Below are positions 41,367 to 51,209 of a stretch of 64,000 nucleotides of DNA, in pieces (positions within the stretch are counted from its first letter, which is position 1; each line of letters starts with the position of its first letter). Source of the DNA: Candidatus Enterococcus murrayae (lineage in GTDB: Bacteria > Bacillota > Bacilli > Lactobacillales > Enterococcaceae); assembly GCF_017315985.1 (NCBI RefSeq), contig NZ_JAFLVR010000056.1, forward strand, positions 1-64,000, given 5' to 3'. The translations under genes and the position numbers were made by a program. The notes beneath the pieces were generated by a model, which saw only the letters and a program-made list of their open reading frames with translations, was not told where the DNA came from and made no database searches.

Positions 41367-42566
41367 TTGAGTAAAGTTAAGGTAGAACATCTGACTAAAA
41401 TTTTTGGCAAGAAACAGCAACAAGCCCTTACGATGATTCAAGAGAATCGCGACAAGAATGAAATTTTAGAGCAAACAGGTGCAACTGTCGGTGTATATGA
41501 TGCAAGTTTTGAAGTCAATGAAGGAGAAATTTTTGTTATTATGGGACTTTCCGGCAGCGGAAAATCCACAATGATTCGTTTATTAAATCGGTTGATTGAT
41601 CCAACTTCTGGTGAGATTTACATAGATGGAGAGGATATTGCCAAAATGGATAAGGAAGCACTACGAGAAGTGCGTCGTCATAAAATCAACATGGTTTTCC
41701 AAAATTTTGGATTGTTTCCTCATCGGACGATTTTAGAAAATACAGAATATGGCCTTGAAGTACGCGGAGTACCCAAAGCCGAACGTCAGGCTAAAGCAGA
41801 AAAAGCATTGGAAAACTCTGGTTTATTGACCTTTAAAGATCAATATCCAAATCAATTATCCGGTGGGATGCAGCAGCGGGTTGGATTAGCGCGGGCTTTA
41901 GCTAATGATCCGGAGATTTTATTGATGGATGAAGCCTTCTCCGCATTAGATCCATTGATTCGTCGTGAAATGCAGGATGAATTATTGGATTTGCAGTCAA
42001 ATGTGCAAAAGACGATTATTTTCATCACTCATGATTTGAATGAAGCATTACGTATCGGAGATCGAATCGCATTGATGAAAGATGGTCAAATTATGCAAAT
42101 CGGTACAGGAGAAGAAATTCTGACACATCCAGCGAATCAATATGTGCGGGACTTTGTTGAGGACGTGGATCGTTCGAAAGTCTTGACTGCCCAAAATATC
42201 ATGGTTCCTGCATTAACTACGAACATCGAAGTTGATGGACCAAATGTTGCTTTGAACCGGATGCGTAAAGAGGAAGTCAGCATGCTCTTAGCTGTGGACC
42301 GTAAACGTAAGCTAAAAGGCAGCTTGACAGCTGACAAAGCTCTAGAGGCACGAAAAAATAATTTAACATTAAAAGAAGTCATTGATAAAAATGTCCGCCG
42401 AATCCCTAAAGATATGCTGGTAACTGACATTTTCAATCTGATTTTTGATTCGCCGGCACCGCTGGCTGTAGTGGAAGGCGATCGTTTAGTCGGTGTCGTC
42501 ATTCGCGGCAGTGTGTTAGAAGCGTTGGCAGATACGGAAACAGAAGAGGTGAAAATGAATGTTTAA
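41367..42566 (+). CDS. busAA: Glycine betaine ABC transporter ATP-binding protein
   Basis: A 399-residue OpuAA/ProV-type ATPase: Walker [10 protein letters not shown] near residue 60, ABC signature [10 protein letters not shown] near 162, Walker [14 protein letters not shown] near 182, and two C-terminal CBS domains (about 280-390) that sense ionic strength in this family. It powers osmoprotectant uptake. The start is TTG, set by AGAGGAGGA 8 nt upstream. It overlaps busAB by 8 bp. Confidence 0.92.
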   Translation: MSKVKVEHLTKIFGKKQQQALTMIQENRDKNEILEQTGATVGVYDASFEVNEGEIFVIMGLSGSGKSTMIRLLNRLIDPTSGEIYIDGEDIAKMDKEALREVRRHKINMVFQNFGLFPHRTILENTEYGLEVRGVPKAERQAKAEKALENSGLLTFKDQYPNQLSGGMQQRVGLARALANDPEILLMDEAFSALDPLIRREMQDELLDLQSNVQKTIIFITHDLNEALRIGDRIALMKDGQIMQIGTGEEILTHPANQYVRDFVEDVDRSKVLTAQNIMVPALTTNIEVDGPNVALNRMRKEEVSMLLAVDRKRKLKGSLTADKALEARKNNLTLKEVIDKNVRRIPKDMLVTDIFNLIFDSPAPLAVVEGDRLVGVVIRGSVLEALADTETEEVKMNV

Positions 42567-44283
42567 TTTCTTACAGCAAGCTTTGCCCGTCGCAGATTGG
42601 GTCGAAGGATTTACAGATTGGCTAACGGGAACATTTTCAGGATTGTTCTCGGCCCTGCAGCATGCAGGACAGTTTTTGATGGACGGCATGACAAATCTAT
42701 TAACGATAATTCCGCCCTTATTATTGATTCTTATTTTAACTGTTGCCGCATTTTTTATTTCAAATAGAAAATGGGGTCTGACGAGCTTTACCTTAATTGG
42801 GTTGCTCTTTATTTACAATCAAGGCTTATGGATTGATTTGATGAGTACAGTTACCTTAGTACTTTTATCTAGTCTATTATCGATTATTATTGGAGTGCCA
42901 TTAGGGATTTTGATGGCGAAAAATGAGACGGCGAAAAAAATCATTACGCCGATCTTAGATTTCATGCAGACGATGCCTGGATTTGTGTATTTGATCCCAG
43001 CTGTCGCTTTCTTTGGAATCGGTATGGTTCCCGGTGTTTTTGCTTCAGTAATTTTTGCTTTGCCGCCAACCGTACGCTTTACCAATCTAGGGATTCGTCA
43101 AATTCCCAAAGAATTGGTAGAAGCCTCTGATTCATTCGGCGGAACGGGTAAACAAAAGCTGTTTAAATTGGAATTGCCGTTAGCGAAAAGTACGATCTTA
43201 GCCGGAATCAACCAAACAACGATGTTGGCTTTATCAATGGTTGTGATCGCATCAATGATTGGAGCACCTGGTCTTGGGCGGGGTGTGCTATCTGCCTTGC
43301 AGCGAGCACAGGTTGGTAATGGTTTTGTGAATGGGCTGGCATTGGTTATTTTAGCCATCATCATTGACCGCTTCACTCAAAATATCAATAAACCGAAGCA
43401 ACAAGCAGCTGAAAAAATGCCGAAAACGAAAAAGAAAAAAGTTGGAATCGCAGCCGGCGTTGTCGCCGCTGTTGTATTACTTGCTTCGTTTGGTTTTGGA
43501 GGATCCTCTAACGAGAACAAAGGAACAATCAACCTGACTTACGTAGAATGGGATACTGAAGTTGCTTCAACCCATGTAATCGGTGAGGTTCTAAAAGAAA
43601 TGGGCTACAATGTCAACCTGACACCGTTGGATAATGCGATCATGTGGGAATCTGTGGCAAAAGGTGAATCGGATGCAATGGTTGCTGCATGGCTGCCGAA
43701 TACCCATAAGTCGCAATTTGCTCAATATAAAGATCAAGTAAATGATCTAGGCGTTAATTTAAAAGGCGCCAGAGTTGGGATTGTTGTTCCAGATTATATG
43801 GATGTTAATTCCATCGAGGACTTGACTGATCAGGCCGGCAAAACAATTACCGGAATTGAACCTGGTGCCGGTGTTGTGAATGCAGCAGAGAACACCTTAA
43901 AAGCCTATCCGAACTTAGCAGATTGGAAGGTTTCTACCTCATCTTCTGGTGCTATGACTGTAGCTTTGGGTCAAGCAATTAAAAAGAAACAGCCGATCGT
44001 AATCACTGGCTGGTCGCCGCATTGGATGTTTGCTAAATATGGTTTGAAGTATTTGGAAGATCCGAAGGGTGCGATGGGAGCTGAAGAAGCTATTCATACG
44101 ATGACACGTAAGGGTCTGAAAAAGGATCAGCCTGAAGCGTATAAAGTCTTAGATAATTTCCATTGGAACCAAAAAGATATGGAAAGTGTCATGCTGGCCA
44201 TCAATGAAGGAAAGGATCCTTCTCAAGCAGCAAAAGACTGGATCAAGGACCATCAAAAAGAAGTTGATGAGTGGAAGAAATAA
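42559..44283 (+). CDS. busAB: Glycine betaine ABC transporter permease fused to substrate-binding domain
   Basis: A 574-residue fusion. The N-terminal half (about 1-280) is the ProW-like permease with several helices and the EAA-type loop region [15 protein letters not shown] near 190; a basic linker (about 285-300) and a further helix anchor the C-terminal binding domain (about 320-574; [15 protein letters not shown] near 325, [11 protein letters not shown] near 375, [13 protein letters not shown] near 483 with ligand tryptophans). The permease-receptor fusion is typical of OpuABC/BusAB in Lactobacillales. Confidence 0.92.
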   Translation: MFNFLQQALPVADWVEGFTDWLTGTFSGLFSALQHAGQFLMDGMTNLLTIIPPLLLILILTVAAFFISNRKWGLTSFTLIGLLFIYNQGLWIDLMSTVTLVLLSSLLSIIIGVPLGILMAKNETAKKIITPILDFMQTMPGFVYLIPAVAFFGIGMVPGVFASVIFALPPTVRFTNLGIRQIPKELVEASDSFGGTGKQKLFKLELPLAKSTILAGINQTTMLALSMVVIASMIGAPGLGRGVLSALQRAQVGNGFVNGLALVILAIIIDRFTQNINKPKQQAAEKMPKTKKKKVGIAAGVVAAVVLLASFGFGGSSNENKGTINLTYVEWDTEVASTHVIGEVLKEMGYNVNLTPLDNAIMWESVAKGESDAMVAAWLPNTHKSQFAQYKDQVNDLGVNLKGARVGIVVPDYMDVNSIEDLTDQAGKTITGIEPGAGVVNAAENTLKAYPNLADWKVSTSSSGAMTVALGQAIKKKQPIVITGWSPHWMFAKYGLKYLEDPKGAMGAEEAIHTMTRKGLKKDQPEAYKVLDNFHWNQKDMESVMLAINEGKDPSQAAKDWIKDHQKEVDEWKK

Positions 44284-44295
44284 ACTAAGTAGAAA

Positions 44296-44327
44296 ATTGC
44301 TGACCTCGGTGGTCAGCAATTTTTTTG
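44296..44327 (+). terminator. Terminator of the bus operon
   Basis: ATTGCTGACC pairs with GGTCAGCAAT around TCGGT-like loop, followed by seven T. Confidence 0.85.
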
Positions 44328-44448
44328 CAGTTTTTTTCCTCTTCATCCAGCAAAATCGTATCCATACGAAAACTATCTTAGATCGAACGAACTGCGCTTA
44401 ACTATTGAAAGATGAATATTTTCAAAAAAGAATCGTTCCTATTCATTA

Positions 44449-44511
44449 GTTCTTTCATGATTAATGATGAAAAAAGGATGCCTTTTAACTAACAAGAAAA
44501 TTGACTATGAT
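44449..44511 (+). promoter_or_regulatory. Promoter of PTS locus 3 with palindromic upstream site
   Basis: A -35 TTTTAA (44483-44488) and -10 TATGAT (44506-44511) are 17 bp apart. Directly upstream is an 18-bp near-palindrome TTCATGATTAATGATGAA. A 32-bp block (44449-44480) recurs identically at 56792-56823, where it also precedes a similar promoter. Confidence 0.65.
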
Positions 44512-44567
44512 GAATATAAGAGATAGTGAGGCGGTCAGCCCGGCAAAATGAATAAGGAGGTGTGAAA

Positions 44568-46511
44568 ATGGATAAGAGTATGCGGCGCCGAAATCAATTA
44601 CTTTCACTATTGGTTTCTGAAAACGATTACAAAACAACGAATTATTTCAGTGAGAAGCTAGAGGTCTCAACAAGAACCATTTTGAATGATGTCAATTTTT
44701 TGAATAAGGAATTGGTAAAGAAAGAGATAGAGATCGTCAAGGTCCCGCGGCATGGGATCAAATTAGTTGGAACTGAGGGGAATGTCAGTCAAATCACGGA
44801 TTTCTCAGTGGAGAGCGACACGGATATTTATGATGTCTTGGGACGAAGAGAAGCCGTTTTTCGACAATTATTCATAAATCCTGAAGGGCAATTGCTAGAA
44901 GCATTGGAACGGGACTTTTTCATTTCTGATTCGACCCTAAAAAAAGATTTAGATTATCTGCAGCGGTATCTGCGTCGTTTTGAAGTTAAGATTTGCCAAA
45001 GCCGGCGCAAGGTGACACTCAAGGGAACAGAGGCTGACATTCAACAGTCCTATCAAAATTTCTTGATGACAAAATTTCCCGATGCCCTGCTTGTCAATAA
45101 TGATGAGCTGCTGGTGCAATTGAGCAATTATTTTCCAGAAACACGAATCCAGCTAGTTAAGGATACACTGGAGAAGTTTTCAGACATGTTTTACAGCGAT
45201 ATTTCAAACAAGTATTTTTCAGCAATTTTTCTTACCTTTTTATGTTTGATTACTCGCGCAGAACAGGGCTGTCATATGACGATCGAGGAAAAGAAGAAAA
45301 ACGAACTAGAAGATCTAGCCCTTTACACCCAAACATATGAAATCTGCGCCTTCATTTCTGCGAATAGTTCGATTGAGCTTTGGTATCCCGATATTTATCA
45401 TTTATCCGAAACGCTGTATGCCATGAACGTAAAGCCGTATTACAAATCAACAAAAAGCTATAGCAATTGTTATCAGGAAGCTGTTGAAGAATTGATGGCT
45501 GATTTAGGCAACTTGTTAAATATTGATTTCTCTGGCGATCAGGAGCTGCATGATTCTCTGATGAGCCATATCGTTCCGATGATCTATCGTCTGCGGCGGA
45601 ATATCTTGATCAAAAATCCCTTTATGGAGGAAATCAAGAACCGCTATCTATTGCTTTATTCCATGATGTGTTATGCGACAAGCAGCATTGCACAACGTTT
45701 TTCGATCGAAATTACAGGGGATGAGATTTCTTTTTTAGTGATTTATTTTCAAGTTTCTTTGGAACGAAAATATGGCGTGAGCTTCCGCAATATTTACGTG
45801 GTTCTTTCCCGAGGGCTGATCACGAGTGATTTGATTTTTACCAAAATTCGTCGAATCATTCCTCATACAGATAAGGTTATTCAGTTAACAACAAAAGAGT
45901 TTGAGCAGGTGACACTGAACTCGCGAGATGTCGTAGTGACTACAGATGCTAATTTGAAGGCAAGAAATGTCGTGTATATCTCTCCAATGATCAAGGATGA
46001 AGAAATCAGCCGCATTGTTCATACCTATTACAAACGCTACAACGCAACGGTAAAAGAAAAAACGCAGGTCCAGCATCAGTGGATCAATCCAGACCTTATT
46101 TTTCTTCAGCAGCATGTGGAAAATAAAGAGGCGTGTTTAAATTTCATGATTGACCAGTACCAGCGGCTAGGAATCGCAAAAGAAAATTTTGGTGAATCTG
46201 TTTGGGTTCGGGAGAAGTTGGGAGATACCAGCTTTTCTGTCAGTGTTGCGATTCCCCATGCGGATCCAAGTGAGGTTAATCAAACGTCGATTGGGATCAT
46301 GACCTTGGATAAAAAAATAAATTGGGGGATCAATAACGTAAATGTGATACTATTTTTCGCTATTTCAGATACGGATATCGATGCAGCAAAAAGCAAAATT
46401 ACGGGATTACTTGAATTTATCGAGAAGGAGGAGAACGTGGAAAAGCTGATTCAAGTAACGGATAAACAGACACTTTTGGAGTTAGTGATGGGGGAAGGGA
46501 GTGCAATTTAG
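44568..46511 (+). CDS. PRD-domain regulator with EIIA-like domain (PTS locus 3)
   Basis: A 647-residue activator-type regulator: HTH with EKLEVSTRTILNDVNFL near residues 27-43, a second HTH (about 85-155), PRD1 and PRD2 (about 165-395; HIVPMIYRLRRNIL in PRD2), an EIIB-like domain (about 405-495) and an EIIA domain (histidine in VAIPHADPSEV near 563). The EIIB-like domain has VLSRGLITS where relatives have the phospho-cysteine (VCPNG), so that control site is lost. ATG 44568 lies 7 nt behind AAGGAGG; GTG 44562 is too close. Confidence 0.82.
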   Translation: MDKSMRRRNQLLSLLVSENDYKTTNYFSEKLEVSTRTILNDVNFLNKELVKKEIEIVKVPRHGIKLVGTEGNVSQITDFSVESDTDIYDVLGRREAVFRQLFINPEGQLLEALERDFFISDSTLKKDLDYLQRYLRRFEVKICQSRRKVTLKGTEADIQQSYQNFLMTKFPDALLVNNDELLVQLSNYFPETRIQLVKDTLEKFSDMFYSDISNKYFSAIFLTFLCLITRAEQGCHMTIEEKKKNELEDLALYTQTYEICAFISANSSIELWYPDIYHLSETLYAMNVKPYYKSTKSYSNCYQEAVEELMADLGNLLNIDFSGDQELHDSLMSHIVPMIYRLRRNILIKNPFMEEIKNRYLLLYSMMCYATSSIAQRFSIEITGDEISFLVIYFQVSLERKYGVSFRNIYVVLSRGLITSDLIFTKIRRIIPHTDKVIQLTTKEFEQVTLNSRDVVVTTDANLKARNVVYISPMIKDEEISRIVHTYYKRYNATVKEKTQVQHQWINPDLIFLQQHVENKEACLNFMIDQYQRLGIAKENFGESVWVREKLGDTSFSVSVAIPHADPSEVNQTSIGIMTLDKKINWGINNVNVILFFAISDTDIDAAKSKITGLLEFIEKEENVEKLIQVTDKQTLLELVMGEGSAI

Positions 46512-46985
46512 GTGGCTGATTTTTGGGATGAAATGTATTTAGATGAACATTTGGTAGATTTGGAAATGGATGAGCCTGATAATTTTTCAGCACTGGCTAC
46601 ATTAGCGGATCGTCTTGAAAATAATCAGTGTGTGAATGAAGCGTTTGGCCTGGCGATTCAAGAGCGGGAAAAGGAATTTGCGACCGGCTTGCCCTTGGAG
46701 CACATAGGCGTTGCGATCCCGCACACAGATTCAGAATATGTTTTCAGGCAATCAATGGCGATCGGTATTTTAAAGGAGCCAGTAATGTTTGAGATGATGG
46801 GTTCACCAGAGGTTCTAGTTCCGGTAAAAATCATGTTTATGCTGGCGATCAAGGAGCCGAAAAAGCAATTGGAATTTTTACAGGCGCTGATCGATATGTT
46901 TCAAACAGATGAAAAGGTCTTAGCTATTATTCAAGCAAAAACGGCGGCGGAGGCCGTGAAAAAAATAAAACAGAATCTAAATTAA
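46512..46985 (+). CDS. PTS EIIA component, galactitol/fructose type (locus 3)
   Basis: A 157-residue PTS_EIIA_2 protein with ERE-KEFATG near residue 53 and the phospho-histidine in VAIPHTDSEY near 71. It starts with GTG immediately after the regulator's TAG stop, so translation is probably coupled. It feeds the IIB protein at 46999. Confidence 0.85.
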   Translation: MADFWDEMYLDEHLVDLEMDEPDNFSALATLADRLENNQCVNEAFGLAIQEREKEFATGLPLEHIGVAIPHTDSEYVFRQSMAIGILKEPVMFEMMGSPEVLVPVKIMFMLAIKEPKKQLEFLQALIDMFQTDEKVLAIIQAKTAAEAVKKIKQNLN

Positions 46986-46998
46986 GGACGTGGAGAAA

Positions 46999-47283
46999 AT
47001 GAAAAATATTTTACTAGCATGTGGTTCAGGAATCGCGACTTCAACAGCAGTCAATGGAAAAATCTCTAAATTATTGGATGAAAATGGGTATAAGGGAAAA
47101 TATAAAATTACCCAATGCAAGATTTCCGAGGCGCCCAACAAAGCATCCAATTATGATTTTTTGATCTCTACAACAGTGATACCTAAAGATTTAGACTGTG
47201 AATCTGTATCGGGTGTGTGCTTTTTGACAGGCGTGAACACAAAACCGACGATCGATCGAATCTTAGAGCTGATGGAGAAATAA
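46999..47283 (+). CDS. PTS EIIB component, galactitol type (locus 3)
   Basis: A 94-residue IIB protein with the phospho-cysteine loop LACGSGIATSTAV near residues 6-18. ATG 46999 (MKNILLA) lies 6 nt after GGACGTGGAG; the in-frame alternative at 46990 overlaps that site. It passes phosphate to the substrate in IIC. Confidence 0.82.
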   Translation: MKNILLACGSGIATSTAVNGKISKLLDENGYKGKYKITQCKISEAPNKASNYDFLISTTVIPKDLDCESVSGVCFLTGVNTKPTIDRILELMEK

Positions 47284-47318
47284 GCTATTAAAAAAATGAG
47301 TAAAGAGAGGGATTAAGC

Positions 47319-48692
47319 ATGGATACTATTATTAAAGTGTTTCAATTTATTCAGGGATTGGGTGTATCCGTTGTAATGCCAATTGTTATTTTTATCCTTG
47401 GTTGCGCATTCCGAACAGGCGTTGGGAAAAGTCTTCGGGCAGGATTGACAGTAGGGGTAGGCTTTATTGGTTTGAACTTAGTTATCAACTCGCTATTGGG
47501 AACGAGTCTTTCACCAGCGGTACAGGCGATGGTTGATCGTTATGGCTTAAGCTTGTCGACGATCGATGTGGGCTGGCCGGCTTCAGCGGCGATCGCTATG
47601 GGATCAACAGTCGGCTTGATCATCATCCCGTTAGGCTTATTAGTAAACATTTTGATGCTGCTGACAAATACGACACAAACAGTTGATGTCGATATTTGGG
47701 ATTATTGGCACTTTGCTTTTACGGGTGCTTTGGTAGCGATTGTTACGGATACCTTATGGTTAGGAATTGTTGCTGCAGTTGTGAATATGATCATTATTAT
47801 GGTTCTAGGTGATGTTACAGCGCCAGAGGTGGAAAAATCGCTGGATTTACCGGGAGTCTCACTCCCGCACGGCTTTACAACGGCCTATGCGCCGATCGCG
47901 ATGGTGATTAATAAGCTGATCGATATGATTCCAGGTGTAAGAGACATCGATATCAACATGGATACTGTTCAGAAAAGGTTTGGTGTCTTTGGCGAACCGA
48001 TCTTAGTAGGTACGTTTTTAGGGGTTATCATTGGGATTATCGCGGGATACAACGTGACAGAAGTATTGACGCTGGGCGTTTCTCTGGGAGCTGTTTTAGT
48101 CTTGATTCCTAAAATGGCCGCGCTGTTGATGGAAGGACTGATCCCGATAAGCGACGCTGCCAGTGATTTTATTCAAAAGAGGTTCCAAAATCGTGGGAAA
48201 ATCTATATTGGGCTAGATTCTGCCGTAGGTGTGGGACATCCAGTTACTTTGGCTATTTCCTTCATCTTAGTTCCATTATTGATTTTCTTGGCAGTGGTGT
48301 TGCCGGGGAACACAGTAATGCCGTTTGCTGATTTAGCAGTTATTCCGTGGATGTTCGTACTGATTACGCCGATCGTAAAAGAGAATGGCTTCAGAGGTCT
48401 GATTGTCGGTTTAATCGTCTTAGTTTTCGGTCTGTGGATCGCAACGGACTTGGCACCGATGATCACTACAGCTGCCAACAATGTAAACTTCCAAATGCCG
48501 GAAGGTGCATCGCAGATTTCATCGATTTGTGATGGTGCGAATCCACTAACATGGGCAATCGTCCGATTGAATGGCTTTGGCTATATCGGTACTGGAATTG
48601 GAGCCGTTGTCGCTGTAGCCATGGCGATTTGGAATCGCAACCGGATTAAAAAGGAAGCCGCTCAGCTTCATGACGAAGGAGAAGTTGCTTAA
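47319..48692 (+). CDS. PTS EIIC permease, galactitol type (locus 3)
   Basis: A 457-residue membrane protein with the family landmarks VGVGFIGLNLVIN near 46, IDVGWPASAAIA near 84, FGVFGEPILVG near 222 and PGNTVMPFADLAVIPW near 328. It is clearly related to the IIC proteins at 6710 and 53933. It transports and helps phosphorylate a hexitol- or pentitol-like substrate. AGAGAGGG precedes the ATG. Confidence 0.87.
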   Translation: MDTIIKVFQFIQGLGVSVVMPIVIFILGCAFRTGVGKSLRAGLTVGVGFIGLNLVINSLLGTSLSPAVQAMVDRYGLSLSTIDVGWPASAAIAMGSTVGLIIIPLGLLVNILMLLTNTTQTVDVDIWDYWHFAFTGALVAIVTDTLWLGIVAAVVNMIIIMVLGDVTAPEVEKSLDLPGVSLPHGFTTAYAPIAMVINKLIDMIPGVRDIDINMDTVQKRFGVFGEPILVGTFLGVIIGIIAGYNVTEVLTLGVSLGAVLVLIPKMAALLMEGLIPISDAASDFIQKRFQNRGKIYIGLDSAVGVGHPVTLAISFILVPLLIFLAVVLPGNTVMPFADLAVIPWMFVLITPIVKENGFRGLIVGLIVLVFGLWIATDLAPMITTAANNVNFQMPEGASQISSICDGANPLTWAIVRLNGFGYIGTGIGAVVAVAMAIWNRNRIKKEAAQLHDEGEVA

Positions 48693-48715
48693 TTGTTATA
48701 GAGGAGGAAGAACGA

Positions 48716-49228
48716 ATGAAACGGTTCGAATACGATAATACATTGTATTTTATGGATGTCCTAGTTACAGGAGTAGTCTCATTGATCGTTTTCCTCATTG
48801 CGATCAGTTCAATTATAGCTAATTGGATGCCTGCCTTGATGGGCTTAGTTAGCATCGTTGCTTTCTATAGTTTTTGGAATGCCCTTGTTGCAAGAGTCAC
48901 ACCAAAGGAAGTAGATGTAACAGGAGATAGGTTGCGTTTACGTTCTTTTAAGCGGACCGATGATTATAGTCTCACGCAATTAAAAAGCTTTAAGATCCGG
49001 GAATTTCCGACCGCAGGAAAAATGTATCTGCGGATGGATGGCGGCGGGATATTAAAAGGCCGCTATTGGTTGAATACAAAAAATTATAATGATGGTCAAG
49101 AGCTGTTCCGGTTGTTGCTGGATCTGGAATATGAAAAGCATCCGGAATCACTGAAGGCTCGTGCTAGAAGAGTGAACACTGAGTATAATGCTCGTGCAAA
49201 AAAGAAAAAAGAGGCCAGCGGATGTTAG
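48716..49228 (+). CDS. Membrane protein with PH-like cytosolic domain, unknown role
   Basis: A 170-residue protein with two N-terminal hydrophobic segments (about 14-37 and 42-60), a strand-rich domain (about 65-140; TPKEVDVTGDRLRLRSF then DDYSLTQLKSFKIREF) that resembles bacterial PH-like or EbsA-like domains, and a basic tail with a final cysteine (KKKKEASGC). It sits between IIC and an aldolase in one operon and overlaps the aldolase start by 7 bp. A transport-associated role is inference. Confidence 0.6.
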   Translation: MKRFEYDNTLYFMDVLVTGVVSLIVFLIAISSIIANWMPALMGLVSIVAFYSFWNALVARVTPKEVDVTGDRLRLRSFKRTDDYSLTQLKSFKIREFPTAGKMYLRMDGGGILKGRYWLNTKNYNDGQELFRLLLDLEYEKHPESLKARARRVNTEYNARAKKKKEASGC

Positions 49229-49869
49229 AAAAAGAAAAAGCAGAAATAATCGCAGCGGGAATAAAACTGGATCGCTATGGATTAATCTCATTGTCCGGCG
49301 GAAATGTGAGCATGCGAGTGGATCAGGAGACAATACTGGTCACTCCCAGCGGAATGATGTATGAAGAAATGGTTCTAGAGGATGTCCTCGTGATGACTCT
49401 TGAAGGAAAAATAATCGAAGGTACACGTCGTCCAAGTGTTGATACGATCGCGATTCGTTATATTTTTCAGCAGTTACCAACTGTTAACGCAGTCATTCAT
49501 ACCCATCAGCCATATGCCACAGGGATTGGTTTGGTGACTGATCGGATCGATTGTGATGTTACCACACTTGCTAATACGGCAAAGGGACCGGTCAATGTAG
49601 CTCCATACAGCTCAGCAGCCAGCATCGACATGGGCTATGCAGTCGTTGACCATATTGGCAATCAATTAGCAGTCGTATTAAAAAACCATGGTGTCGTAAC
49701 GGTGGGTAAAAATCTAAAAGAAGCATTGTATGCTGCTGTTTATCTAGAAGAGGCTGCTAAAACATTATTTGTCGCTCATTCCTATGGCGGTGAGATCGCT
49801 AAACTAAGTGATGAGCAGATTCAAACTGCTGTTGAAGTATTCAAGGATTATGGACAGAGCCAGCATTGA
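49222..49869 (+). CDS. Class II aldolase, L-fuculose-phosphate aldolase-like
   Basis: A 215-residue zinc aldolase: SLSGGNVSMRV near residue 24, TPSGMMYEEM near 40, HTHQPYATGIG near 92 and LKNHGVVTVG near 153. It cleaves a ketose 1-phosphate to DHAP and an aldehyde. It lacks the usual Glu of the PSSE motif segment (here RPSVDTIA), which could alter proton transfer or substrate. The ketose phosphate must come from a dehydrogenase not present in this operon, perhaps the enzyme at 49990-51021. Confidence 0.8.
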   Translation: MLEKEKAEIIAAGIKLDRYGLISLSGGNVSMRVDQETILVTPSGMMYEEMVLEDVLVMTLEGKIIEGTRRPSVDTIAIRYIFQQLPTVNAVIHTHQPYATGIGLVTDRIDCDVTTLANTAKGPVNVAPYSSAASIDMGYAVVDHIGNQLAVVLKNHGVVTVGKNLKEALYAAVYLEEAAKTLFVAHSYGGEIAKLSDEQIQTAVEVFKDYGQSQH

Positions 49870-49923
49870 AGTAAGTTCAACTTACGAATAGTTTCTGTGA
49901 CAAGCGAAGCGAGCGTGTGACTT

Positions 49924-49960
49924 AACTGTCTGCCATTTTTAGGCAGACAGTTTTTATTTT
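49924..49960. terminator. Terminator between PTS locus 3 and the convergent dehydrogenase
   Basis: AACTGTCTGCC pairs with GGCAGACAGTT around ATTTTTA, followed by T. It can act in both directions. Confidence 0.8.
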
Positions 49961-49989
49961 GCAGTGTTGAAGAAAGGGTTGTACGCCGA

Positions 49990-51021
49990 TTATTCCGGTT
50001 TCAGCAGGACTTTCAGCTCTTCACCGCTCATTGCTAAGCGGAAGGCTTCCTCCCACTGAGTTAACGGAAGAATGTTTGTGATTACAGGAGATAAGTCGAT
50101 ATTAGAGGTTTGCAGCCATTCGATCGTTTTAAGCCATGAGCTGGTTTTTTGAGTTCGCGATCCGATGAGCTGGATCTCTTTGTTTAGGAGCAGGCTCATA
50201 TCAACAGGAACAGGATTTTTTGCGAATAAACCTTCCTGAATAACAGTTCCCTTCTTTTTAACAATCTCTAGTGCTTGCTGCAGCGCTTGCGGACTGCCGG
50301 AGCATTCAAAAACTTGATCGAAGCCCAATTGTTCCGTCCGCTCAGCGAGGAAAGAGTCCCAATCAATTGTTTGGCTGTCGACGGTGAGAGAGAGACCGAG
50401 TTCTTTGGCCTTGGCTAAACGATAGGCATCTTTTGATATACCAATAAGTGTTACATCTGCCTTCAATGATTTTGCGACTAACGCCAGTAAAACACCAATC
50501 GGACCAGGACCAAATACCGCGATTTTTTCGTTGGGATGGATATGTGTCTTTTCCATTACGGCGTGGACACAGCAAGCAAGGGGTTCGATCAAAGCAGCAG
50601 TCTCATTTGAAATCCTTTCTGGCAGCTTATGACAGCGTTCTGCTTTGGCTAAAACAAAGGTTGCGAAGCTTCCATCGACCTGAGTGCCCAGCCCTTTTCG
50701 TTGGCTGCATAGGTTGAATTCCTGTGCGGAACAGTGGACGCATTTTTCACAAACTTCATAGGTTGTTTCACTAACAACTCGATCTCCGACAGTGAGAGTT
50801 GTTACTTTATCCCCTATTTCATGAACTATACCAATGAACTCATGACCAAGTGTCAATGGTATTTTTTTGTTATATTCTCCCTTAAAGGCATGAATATCAG
50901 ACCCGCAAATACCGCTGAACACGACTTTGATTAATACGTCATCATTTTTAGGTGATGGCTTATCAAAATCACATAATTCCATATTGCCAAAACCGTCCTT
51001 CATTTTTCTTAGTGCTTTCAA
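49990..51021 (-). CDS. Zinc-dependent polyol (phosphate) dehydrogenase, MDR family
   Basis: A 343-residue paralogue of the protein at 7992: GICGSDIHAFKGEY near residue 35, LTLGHEF near 57, complete structural-zinc lobe CEKCVHCSAQEFNLC near 92-106, and nucleotide loop GPGPIG near 170. It likely oxidises a polyol phosphate with NAD. It is transcribed away from PTS locus 4, sharing the intergenic region 51022-51209. The start is probably TTG at 51021, 7 nt behind AAGGAGGG; the frame's more upstream TTG (51042) has no site. Confidence 0.78.
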   Translation of the reverse strand: MKALRKMKDGFGNMELCDFDKPSPKNDDVLIKVVFSGICGSDIHAFKGEYNKKIPLTLGHEFIGIVHEIGDKVTTLTVGDRVVSETTYEVCEKCVHCSAQEFNLCSQRKGLGTQVDGSFATFVLAKAERCHKLPERISNETAALIEPLACCVHAVMEKTHIHPNEKIAVFGPGPIGVLLALVAKSLKADVTLIGISKDAYRLAKAKELGLSLTVDSQTIDWDSFLAERTEQLGFDQVFECSGSPQALQQALEIVKKKGTVIQEGLFAKNPVPVDMSLLLNKEIQLIGSRTQKTSSWLKTIEWLQTSNIDLSPVITNILPLTQWEEAFRLAMSGEELKVLLKPE

Positions 51022-51109
51022 TGTAATACCCTCCTTAATCAATCCCTTTATTAAATTTGTTATTAAAAAATAGAGTTTTTTTAGTATGCCAAGCGTAGCA
51101 TAGAAGCTT

Positions 51110-51200
51110 CCTGACTATCTATCACAATTCTTTTGAGAAATGAACAAAAAGGATTGGTCTTGTGAAATAATAGAGGGGAGATACAATTAAATGTGTAGAG
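51110..51200 (+). promoter_or_regulatory. Divergent promoter region of the dehydrogenase and PTS locus 4
   Basis: The region carries ATCACAATTC at 51120-51129 and TTGTGAAATAATAG at 51160-51173, partial inverted copies of the TTGTGAA word seen before other operons here. No good -35/-10 pair could be fixed. Confidence 0.4.
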
Positions 51201-51209
51201 GTGATAGTG

